From: Nocardiopsis sp. NRRL B-16309 | GTDB lineage: Bacteria; Actinomycetota; Actinomycetes; Streptosporangiales; Streptosporangiaceae | Length of the DNA stretch: 5,002 bases | NCBI RefSeq assembly: GCF_001279585.1 | Contig: NZ_LGEC01000112.1 | Location: 1 to 5,002 of the forward strand | Reading direction: 5' to 3' | Part shown: in pieces, positions 1 through 4,651 of the stretch | How positions within the stretch are numbered: the first letter of the stretch is position 1 | How the letters are laid out: every line of letters starts with the position of its first letter | The notes under the pieces: generated by a model | Told to the model about the DNA's origin: nothing | Databases searched by the model: none | Seen by the model: only the letters and a program-made list of their open reading frames with translations | Program-made: the position numbers and the translations under genes

Positions 1-690
1 GCCCCAGGTGGGGGTGGGCAGGGCGGGTTCGGTGTCCAGGCGGGTGAGCAGGCGGCGGGTGATGGTGTGCAGGATGGGGGTGAAGTCGGCGGTGGGCAGG
101 GTGTGGGTGTGGTCGTCGCCGGTGCGCAGGTGCATGTGCTGGGGGGTGCGGCCGGTGGCCACGGTCAGGGCGTGGGCGTAGGCGGCCAGTTGGAGGACGG
201 CGCCGGGGCCGGGGCGGCGGGCGAGCTTGGTGTCCCAGGGCTCGTAGGTCCAGGCCTCGGGTGCGGGGGTGCGGGCGCGGCCGGTGGCGGGGTCCAGGTC
301 GGAGCGGATGAGGAAGTCGGCGCGTCCGTGGAAGGCGACGGGCCGGGTGCCGTCGTGGTCGAGCCGGTGGTGGAAGCTGCCCTGGTAGATGACGGGCACG
401 CCCGCGGCCATGGCGTCGGTGGTGGCGGCGGCGGCCTTGGCCAGGGAGGCGTCGTCGGGGTGGGGGTCGTCGATGTGGGCGATGTCGCCGAACAGGGCGC
501 GCAGGCGGTCGAGTTCGGCGTGTTCGTGGGCCAGGCCGTGGTGGGCGACCAGGGCGTCGACGGGTTCGGGTGCGGGGGCTCCGGGCAGGCGTGCGGCCAG
601 GGCGGTCTTCAGGGCGCTGCGGTGGTCGCATTCCAGGGTGTCGACGAGGTCGGTGGGTGAGACGACCCAGCCGGTGGTGGTGCGGAACAA
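1..690 (-). CDS. TM0106-family RecB-like nuclease, N-terminal part (runs off left edge)
   Basis: This is the first 230 residues of a probable DNA nuclease of the RecB/Cas4-like PD-(D/E)XK superfamily; the rest lies beyond the left edge. What is seen: an N-terminal SPTDLVDTLECDHRSAL segment (residues 11-27, one cysteine at 21), then the catalytic motifs in order: GRADF with D125, YEPWDTKLAR with D153-x-K155, and QLAAYA with Q167 and Y171, matching the RecB-type QxxxY motif. Known of the family: actinobacterial TM0106-type proteins are often over 1,000 residues, with a superfamily-1 helicase following the nuclease; whether that holds here cannot be seen. The start is a TTG at 690, chosen because AGGGAG lies 8 bases upstream (699-704) and MFRTTTGWVVSPTDL looks like the usual family N-terminus. 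The frame is open only up to a TAG at 766-768 and has no ATG or GTG there. It is separated from its upstream neighbour by 1.1 kb, so it is probably transcribed alone. The substrate and role (repair or defence) are unknown. Confidence 0.85.
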   Translation of the reverse strand, partial: MFRTTTGWVVSPTDLVDTLECDHRSALKTALAARLPGAPAPEPVDALVAHHGLAHEHAELDRLRALFGDIAHIDDPHPDDASLAKAAAATTDAMAAGVPVIYQGSFHHRLDHDGTRPVAFHGRADFLIRSDLDPATGRARTPAPEAWTYEPWDTKLARRPGPGAVLQLAAYAHALTVATGRTPQHMHLRTGDDHTHTLPTADFTPILHTITRRLLTRLDTEPALPTPTWG

Positions 691-698
691 CGCCGGAG

Positions 699-704
699 CT
701 CCCT
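699..704 (-). promoter_or_regulatory. Ribosome binding site of the RecB-like nuclease
   Basis: AGGGAG on the minus strand, 8 bases before the TTG at 690. It decides the start of the nuclease gene, which has no ATG or GTG in the open part of the frame upstream. A CACAAT at 733-738 (minus strand) could be a -10 box, but no matching -35 element is visible. Confidence 0.6.
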
Positions 705-970
705 GTGGTGTGTGGGTGGTGCGGGTGTGGGGATTGTGCCATGGGCGGGGGACGTGTGGGCCCTGCTACGCGCGGTGCGGGGTGCGAAAAGGCGGTGGAC
801 GGGGCGCTGGTGGGCGTTTCGGGGCCGCCGGGTGTGTCCTTGCGGGTGTGCGCGCCCGTCGACGTTCTGTGCGGCCCGTGGAGGCGTTGCACCGCCGACC
901 CGGCCCCGTGGGAGGGGTTCGTGCGGCGGGTGGGCAGGGTGTGGTGACGGTGATCCGCCGGTCGGGCCGC

Positions 971-1071
971 GGCGGCCCAGGGGCCCGAAGGTGTGGTGTT
1001 CCGCTGGTCGAGCCGCAGGCGGCCCGGGGCGTGGTGGTGTTCCGCTGATCGAGCCGGGCGGTTCTGGGCGG
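971..1071. repeat. Short diverged tandem repeat, about 2.3 copies
   Basis: Copy 1 spans about 971-1017, copy 2 about 1018-1056, and a partial third copy about 1057-1071. Each begins with GGCGGCCC-like sequence followed by a G-rich stretch. Copies 1 and 2 share a 23-base core, GTGGTGTTCCGCTG followed by R then TCGAGCCG (993-1015 and 1034-1056), with a single mismatch at a spacing of 41 bases. It lies in the gene-free gap. Its function is unknown. Confidence 0.65.
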
Positions 1072-1231
1072 ACGGTGCGGGTGTGGATTCTGCGGCGGAG
1101 GCGGTGTGGCGCGCCCGTGCGCGGGCCGCGGCGGCGGTCGCGGAGACAGCGGCGCGGGCGGGCGTGGTACCTGCCGTGCCGGGCGGTGGTTCTGGCGGGG
1201 CCCGCGTCACTTGTCGGCCGATGCCGGGGCG

Positions 1232-1247
1232 GCGTCCGCGAGGACGC
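1232..1247 (+). other. Small hairpin with GCGA loop
   Basis: GCGTCC, then GCGA, then GGACGC: a perfect 6-bp stem closing a four-base loop of GNRA type if transcribed from the plus strand. It stands alone in the gene-free gap. In DNA this GC-rich such a short stem may be chance, so no function is assigned. Confidence 0.3.
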
Positions 1248-1441
1248 GGGGCGGACGGCGCTGCGGGTGTGTGCGCATCCGGTGCCGGGCGGGCGCTCGT
1301 GCCGTTGTTCATGCCCGCGCCCCGGGGAGTGGACCGGCCGGGCACGGTGGCCCGGGAGCGTGATGAGGCGGCGCGGCCCACGGGTGCGCCTCGCTGTGAG
1401 CACCGCGCGGGTGCGGGGCGGACGGTGACGGACCGTGCGCG

Positions 1442-1485
1442 GGTGGTGCGCCGGAACACCACCGTGCCGGGGCCGGGGTTCCGGC
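1442..1485. repeat. Overlapping inverted repeats
   Basis: GGTGGTG (1442-1448) and CACCACC (1457-1463) form a perfect 7-bp inverted repeat around 8 bases. GCCGGAAC (1450-1457) and GTTCCGGC (1478-1485) form a perfect 8-bp inverted repeat around 20 bases. The two overlap at position 1457 and are mutually exclusive as hairpins. They could be an operator or RNA structure, or chance in GC-rich DNA. No gene starts within 700 bases on either side. Confidence 0.4.
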
Positions 1486-1555
1486 CGGAGCGGGCCGGTT
1501 CGGGATGTCGGCGGGTGGCCCCGATGGCGGTCCGGTCGGGCCCAGGGACGGCGCC

Positions 1556-1735
1556 GGTGGCGGCGGGGCGGGGTGCGGCTCCGGCCGCGGGCGCGGTCAG
1601 CGTGCCGACCCGATGGCGGCGGGGCGGGCCACTCAGGGGTGGAGCCGGTGGCCGGACCCGGTGGCGGCCGGGCGAGGGCGGTCTGCGGCCCTGGCCGCGG
1701 ATGCGGTCAGCGCGGCGTCCCGGTGGCGGGGCTCC
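1556..1735. repeat. Two diverged direct repeat copies, period about 104-110 bases
   Basis: Copy A (about 1556-1626) and copy B (about 1660-1735) both open with GGTGGCGGC. Both carry GGCCGCGG, two variable bases, then GCGGTCAGCG (1583-1602 and 1693-1712), and both end in a GGTGGCGG/GATGGCGG-like block. The distance between matching points grows from 104 to 110 bases, which implies a small indel. They lie directly downstream of the RlpA-like gene. Function is unknown; they look like a decayed duplication. Confidence 0.55.
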
Positions 1736-1742
1736 TGGCCGG

Positions 1743-1794
1743 GGCCGGGGTTGTCCGGCCTGTTCTGGCCTGGCCCGCGGTGTCCCGGCGGCCA
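1743..1794 (-). terminator. Possible terminator region of the RlpA-like gene
   Basis: Two modest hairpins follow the stop codon on the minus strand. The first (1771-1794) begins five bases after the stop: a 7-bp stem, TGGCC/GGCCA plus GC/GC, with one bulged base. The second (1743-1760) is GGCCGG/CCGGCC around six bases. Neither has a T-run, which is common for actinomycete terminators, and neither is as strong as the hairpin after the chelatase gene. Confidence 0.3.
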
Positions 1795-1798
1795 CGCC

Positions 1799-2512
1799 TC
1801 AGCTGACGACCTGCCATTCGACGGTGCCCACGCCGGCGCCGGTGCCGATGATCTCGTCGAAGGCGGCGGTGGACAGGTCCAGGCAGCGGCCTTCGATGAA
1901 GGGGCCGCGGTCGTTGATGCGCACGGTCACCGACTTGCCGTTGGCGGGGTTGGTGACCTGGACCATGGTGTCGAAGGGCAGGGTCTTGTGCGCGGCGGTC
2001 ATGCCGTAGGTGTCGAAGGTCTCGCCGCTGGCGGTGGTGGCGCCGTGGAAGCCGTCGCCGTAGAAGGAGGCCTCGCAGGTGCCGCCCTCGCCGGTGGGGG
2101 TGCCCTGCGTGGAGGGTGCGGACTCCCCGCTGCTGTCGGAGCCGGATGCGGTCTCGGGTTCGGGGTCGGGTTCCTCGGGGACGGCGCTGCCGTCGGCGGT
2201 GGAGCTCTGGGTGGCCCCGGACACGGCCTGTTCGGCCTGTTCGGCGCGGGAGGGGTCGGGTTCGGAGGAGGCGTCGGTGAGGGGGTCGGGTTCGGCCTGG
2301 GGGATCTGGGCGGCGTTGACGGTGGTCTCGGGCCCGGTGGCTCCGGCGATGACGGCGGCGGTGGCGGTGCCGGCCACGGCCAGGGTCACTCCGGCGGCCG
2401 CGGCGATGACCAGGACGCGTTTTCTGCGGTGGCGGGTGCGGGCGGCACTCACGCGCGGGCCGGGTGTGGCGGTGCTCTGGTGCTGGGTCGTTTGGGGTTC
2501 GGTGGTGCCCAC
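1799..2512 (-). CDS. RlpA-like double-psi beta-barrel protein, membrane-anchored or secreted
   Basis: A 237-residue exported protein that probably acts on or near the cell wall. Residues 20-32 are basic (RVSAARTRHRRKR) and are followed by a hydrophobic stretch at about 33-58, a signal peptide or N-in membrane anchor. Residues 60-143 are a low-complexity Glu/Ser/Pro/Thr linker with three EPDP motifs (74-77, 84-87, 114-117). Residues 144-237 are an RlpA-type double-psi beta-barrel: CEASFYGDGFHGATTASGE, then TAAHKTLPFDT, then the hallmark NDRGPF (200-205) and LDLS (211-214). Cysteines 146 and 210 could form a disulphide. In some bacteria RlpA is a lytic transglycosylase acting on peptidoglycan lacking peptide stems; activity here is inferred only, and the SPOR domain of Gram-negative RlpA is absent. 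The GTG start at 2512 is chosen because AAGGA lies 7 bases upstream; the frame is open to an ATG at 2644, but that extension is His/Pro/Arg-rich filler. Expansins and Rpf-linked proteins share this fold, so the substrate is open. Confidence 0.85.
   Translation of the reverse strand: MGTTEPQTTQHQSTATPGPRVSAARTRHRRKRVLVIAAAAGVTLAVAGTATAAVIAGATGPETTVNAAQIPQAEPDPLTDASSEPDPSRAEQAEQAVSGATQSSTADGSAVPEEPDPEPETASGSDSSGESAPSTQGTPTGEGGTCEASFYGDGFHGATTASGETFDTYGMTAAHKTLPFDTMVQVTNPANGKSVTVRINDRGPFIEGRCLDLSTAAFDEIIGTGAGVGTVEWQVVS
2162..2293 (-). repeat. Three identical 12-base repeats encoding EPDP in the RlpA-like linker
   Basis: The minus-strand 12-mer GAACCCGACCCC occurs at 2282-2293, 2252-2263 and 2162-2173, each in frame and encoding Glu-Pro-Asp-Pro. 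Nucleotide identity, and not only amino-acid identity, suggests slippage or recent duplication within the linker between membrane segment and barrel. Such acidic proline-rich linkers commonly act as flexible spacers across the cell wall. Confidence 0.7.
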
Positions 2513-2519
2513 GGCGGTG

Positions 2520-2524
2520 TCCTT
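2520..2524 (-). promoter_or_regulatory. Ribosome binding site of the RlpA-like gene
   Basis: AAGGA on the minus strand, 7 bases before the GTG at 2512. It supports this start over the ATG at 2644, which would add 44 residues ahead of the basic and hydrophobic export segment. Confidence 0.7.
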
Positions 2525-2662
2525 CGAACGGGAACAGGGTGGGGCGGTCCGTGTCTCCGGCGCGGGTGCGCGTGGCCCGTGCCCGGTGCCCCGTGTGTGG
2601 GGTGGGGCTGGGTGCGGGTGGAGTCGGACCGCCGGGTGTTGCACGCGGGGGTCTGGGCGCAG

Positions 2663-2687
2663 AGCTTAGGGGTCACGCGCAGGTCAC
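2663..2687 (-). promoter_or_regulatory. Direct repeat and possible -10 box upstream of the RlpA-like gene
   Basis: On the plus strand GGTCAC occurs at 2671-2676 and again at 2682-2687, an 11-base period or one helical turn. On the minus strand this reads GTGACC-N5-GTGACC, followed after two bases by TAAGCT (2663-2668), which fits the TANNNT of an actinomycete -10 box. No good -35 hexamer is visible, as expected if an activator bound the repeats. Paired hexamers at one turn are typical of OmpR/PhoB-type response regulators. MtrA, a regulator of actinobacterial cell-wall hydrolases, is a candidate by inference only. The transcript would have a leader of about 145 bases. Confidence 0.4.
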
Positions 2688-2735
2688 GGTACCGGAAAGT
2701 GGTGGTTTGTGGAACTTATCACCACTTGACCTGCG
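2678..2735. promoter_or_regulatory. Nested inverted repeats upstream of the RlpA-like gene
   Basis: Outer arms CGCAGGTCA (2678-2686) and TGACCTGCG (2727-2735) are a perfect 9-bp inverted repeat. Inner arms AAGTGGTG (2697-2704) and CACCACTT (2720-2727) are a perfect 8-bp inverted repeat. The right-hand arms abut, sharing base 2727; the left-hand arms are 10 bases apart, so a hairpin would have one asymmetric bulge and a 15-base loop. The stretch is locally AT-richer than its surroundings (loop GTTTGTGGAACTTAT). It lies between the operon terminator and the RlpA-like gene, so it is more likely an operator or promoter-proximal structure of that gene than a second terminator. Confidence 0.5.
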
Positions 2736-2758
2736 GTTTTGCTGGGCGTGGCATGCGT

Positions 2759-2783
2759 GTGGCCGCCGGCGGGCGGCGGCCAC
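2759..2783 (-). terminator. Strong hairpin terminator of the nirD-nnaR-cbiX operon
   Basis: GTGGCCGCCG (2759-2768) and CGGCGGCCAC (2774-2783) form a perfect 10-bp stem, nine of the pairs G-C, around a 5-base loop. It begins 24 bases after the stop codon of the chelatase gene. There is no T-run after it on the minus strand, so it is the I-shaped type common in actinomycetes. It separates the nitrite operon from the RlpA-like gene. Confidence 0.75.
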
Positions 2784-2807
2784 GAGGGGTGCTGGCGGAG
2801 TGCTGGT

Positions 2808-3500
2808 TCAGACCGGGAGCGGGATGGCGGCCTGGTGGTAGCGGTCGGCCAGGGCGCGGGCGATCGCGGCGTCGGGGCACAGCGGGGCGGCCACGGCGTC
2901 GGCGCCGCAGTGGGCCAGGCGGTCGTGGAAGAGTCCGGGGGCCAGCAGCCAGCTGGCGATCACCACCCGGGTGTGCCCGCTCAGGCGCAGGGCCGCGACC
3001 TGGTCGGCGACCGTGGGGGTGGCGGTGGCGATGCTGCCGCGCAGCACCGGGGTGCCCAGCAGGTCGCTCAGTCCGGCGGTGGCCTGGTCGAGTTCGGTGT
3101 GGGCGCGGGTGTCGGAGGTGCCGGCGCAGGCCAGGACCACGCCGTCGCCGCTGCGGTAGCCGGCGGCCAGCAGTCGCTGGTGGGCGGTGGCCAGTGCGGC
3201 GGGGTGGGCGCCCAGGGCGGGCGTGATGACGGCGTCGGCGCGCCCGGCCTGGGCGAGCTGGTGGGGGATGTCGGTGCGCACGTGGTAGCCGGTGGCCAGG
3301 AAGGCGGGCACGACCACCAGGGGGCCGGGGACGGTGGCGGCGACCTCGCCCACCGAGGGGGCCAGGACGTCGGCGAAGGCGAGCCGGGTGGGGCGCTGGG
3401 TGATCTCGCCCACGCGCAGGGCCAGGGAGTGGGCGATGGCGGTGCCGCGTGCCTGGCGGGTGCCGTGGACGGCCAGCAGCAGGGTGGGGTGTCGGTTCAT
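2808..3500 (-). CDS. cbiX: Sirohydrochlorin chelatase, two-domain CbiX/SirB type
   Basis: A 230-residue chelatase that most likely inserts Fe2+ into sirohydrochlorin to make siroheme, the cofactor of the nitrite reductase encoded upstream. The N-terminal half starts LLLAVHGTRQARG with metal-site H12 and continues PAFLATGYHVRTDIP with H73, the two conserved histidines of CbiX proteins. The C-terminal half repeats the fold: VLACAGTSD (123-130), where the expected histidine is alanine, then VIASWLLAPGLFHDRL with H192. This is the long, internally duplicated form with the active site in the first half. The ATG at 3500 overlaps the upstream TGA (ATGA, 3497-3500) and has no visible Shine-Dalgarno sequence, so translation is probably coupled. 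A cobalt chelatase for cobalamin is possible from sequence alone, but the nirD-nnaR setting favours siroheme; M. tuberculosis has a comparable chelatase/HemD-regulator pair (Rv0259c-Rv0260c) in its nirBD region. Confidence 0.88.
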   Translation of the reverse strand: MNRHPTLLLAVHGTRQARGTAIAHSLALRVGEITQRPTRLAFADVLAPSVGEVAATVPGPLVVVPAFLATGYHVRTDIPHQLAQAGRADAVITPALGAHPAALATAHQRLLAAGYRSGDGVVLACAGTSDTRAHTELDQATAGLSDLLGTPVLRGSIATATPTVADQVAALRLSGHTRVVIASWLLAPGLFHDRLAHCGADAVAAPLCPDAAIARALADRYHQAAIPLPV

Positions 3501-4651
3501 CGTGAGCAGTCCGTGCTGTCCAAGGCCAGGCGGTAGCCGCGTTTGACGACCGTCTGGATGATCTTGGCGTCGCCCAGGGCGGTGCGCAGGCGGGCCACGG
3601 CGGTCTCCACTGCGTGGGCGTCGGCGTCCTCGCCCAGGCAGGTGAGCAGGTGGGCGCGGTCGCGGACCTGGCCGGGGCGGCGGGCCAGTTCGCGCATGAT
3701 GCGCATCAGGGTGGGCGAGAGGGTGTGGACGGTGCCGTCGACCAGGACGGCGTGTCCGCGCAGGCGCAGGCGGTGTCCGGCCACGCCCAGGGTGGGAAAG
3801 CGTGCGGGCAGCTCTTCGGTGAGTTTGCGGACCTGGGCGCCGATGCGGGCGCGTTCGGGCCACACGGTGGGGATGTCGTGGGCCATGAGGGGGCGGGCGG
3901 TGACCGGGCCCACGCACATGGCCAGGACGTCGCCGCGCAGGGCTTGGACCAGGGCGCCGTCGTGGCCGGTGGTGCGGGCGCGGGAGAGGAGTCCGGCGGC
4001 GGCGGGGGCGCTGGTGAAGGTGACGGCGTCCACTCCCCCGGTGGTGACCGCTTCGATGAGGCGGTCCAGGGGTGCGGTCTGTTCGGGTTGGGTCCAGCGG
4101 TAGACGGGCACTTCGAGGACGTGGGCTCCGGCCAGGCGCAGGGCGGCGGTGAAGTCGGGCAGGGGTTCGCCGTGCATCTGGATGGCCACGCGCAGGCCCT
4201 GGACGCCGGTGGAGAGCAGGTAGTCCAGGACTTCGGCGGAGGATTCCGAGGGCGGGGACCATTCCTCGTTGAGTCCGGCGGCGCGGATGGCGCCCTTGGC
4301 TTTGGGGCCGCGGGCGAGCAGGCGGGAGGACTGCATGGATTTGAGCAGGCCTTCGGCCATGCCCCAGGTCTCGCAGGCCTCGATCCAGCCGCGGAAGCCG
4401 ATGCCGGTGGTGGCCACGACCACGTCGGCGGGGCGGCGGGTGAGTTCGGTGGAGGCGGCGGCCAGGCGCTGGTCGTCGCTCAAGGGGACGATGCGCAGGG
4501 CGGGTGCGGCGATGACCTGGGCGCCTTTGCGGCACAGCAGGGCGCTGAGCTCTTCGGCGCGGCGGGCGGCGGTCACGGCGACGGTGAAGCCGGCCAGGGG
4601 CGCGGTGGTGGCGGGCTCGTGGGCGGGTGGTCCGGTCACGGGCGTGGTCAA
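3497..4651 (-). CDS. nnaR: NnaR-type regulator: HemD-like domain fused to OmpR-type winged helix
   Basis: A 384-residue protein with two parts. Residues about 21-275 resemble uroporphyrinogen-III synthase (HemD): TVAVTAARRAEELSALL (23-39), VVVATTGIGFRGWIEA (77-92), DAVTFTSAPAAAGLL (208-222) and the CVGPVTA segment (246-252). Residues about 295-377 form an OmpR/PhoB-type winged helix: LLVDG-like strand, LSPTLMRIMRELARRPGQVRDRAHLL, the recognition-helix region HAVETAVARLRTALGD and the wing VVKRGYRL (368-375). Proteins with this architecture include NnaR of Streptomyces coelicolor and its mycobacterial counterpart, activators of nitrate/nitrite assimilation genes including nirB. Here it lies inside the nirD operon, so it probably controls its own operon. 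Whether HemD activity persists, or the domain senses a tetrapyrrole or other ligand, is unknown. The TTG start overlaps the nirD stop (TTGA, 4648-4651) and has AGGGGA 4 bases upstream (4656-4661). A GTG four codons later (4637-4639) is poorly spaced from that site. Confidence 0.88.
   Translation of the reverse strand: MTTPVTGPPAHEPATTAPLAGFTVAVTAARRAEELSALLCRKGAQVIAAPALRIVPLSDDQRLAAASTELTRRPADVVVATTGIGFRGWIEACETWGMAEGLLKSMQSSRLLARGPKAKGAIRAAGLNEEWSPPSESSAEVLDYLLSTGVQGLRVAIQMHGEPLPDFTAALRLAGAHVLEVPVYRWTQPEQTAPLDRLIEAVTTGGVDAVTFTSAPAAAGLLSRARTTGHDGALVQALRGDVLAMCVGPVTARPLMAHDIPTVWPERARIGAQVRKLTEELPARFPTLGVAGHRLRLRGHAVLVDGTVHTLSPTLMRIMRELARRPGQVRDRAHLLTCLGEDADAHAVETAVARLRTALGDAKIIQTVVKRGYRLALDSTDCSR

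Larger units (their letters stand above)
691..1798. other. 1.1-kb intergenic region without a credible gene
   Basis: Both strands have open frames here, but their products are Arg/Pro/Gly/Ala/His-rich low-complexity strings with no recognisable domain, no convincing start with a Shine-Dalgarno sequence, and overlaps into real genes in the wrong frame. In high-GC DNA such frames stay open by chance. The plus strand is visibly G-rich. Contents seen: a short leader for the nuclease gene at the left end, a tandem repeat at 971-1071, a small hairpin at 1232-1247, overlapping inverted repeats at 1442-1485, a second pair of diverged repeats at 1556-1735, and possible terminator hairpins of the RlpA-like gene at 1743-1794. 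I recognised no tRNA, and no RNase P, tmRNA or SRP signature. Confidence 0.6.

Noticed and set aside
609..1403. Minus-strand open frame of 264 codons in the gap
   Set aside because: The product is Arg/Pro/His/Thr-rich without any domain, it overlaps the nuclease start in another frame by about 80 bases, and its start lacks a Shine-Dalgarno sequence. It is a chance frame in GC-rich DNA.
691..1798. tRNA, RNase P RNA, tmRNA, SRP RNA or CRISPR array in the gap
   Set aside because: No cloverleaf, no conserved core of these RNAs and no regularly spaced identical repeats were seen. The repeats present are few and diverged.
1799..2644. Longer RlpA-like protein starting at the ATG at 2644
   Set aside because: The extra 44 residues are low-complexity His/Pro/Arg sequence ahead of the export signal. 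The GTG at 2512 has a well-placed AAGGA and puts the basic and hydrophobic segment near the N-terminus.
2513..2700. c-di-AMP (ydaO-type) riboswitch upstream of the RlpA-like gene
   Set aside because: This class is known before actinobacterial cell-wall hydrolase genes, but I could not find its conserved GGGGGACCCA-like and GGGGTGAATCC-like blocks in the minus-strand leader.
2726..2760. Plus-strand promoter with TTGACC as -35 box
   Set aside because: No acceptable -10 box lies about 17 bases downstream and no plus-strand gene follows; the hexamer is part of the inverted repeat.
1505..3226. Plus-strand open frame of 573 codons
   Set aside because: It runs antisense through the RlpA-like gene, the terminator hairpin and the chelatase gene, and is Gly/Ala/Arg-rich with no domain. 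It is a shadow of the minus-strand genes.
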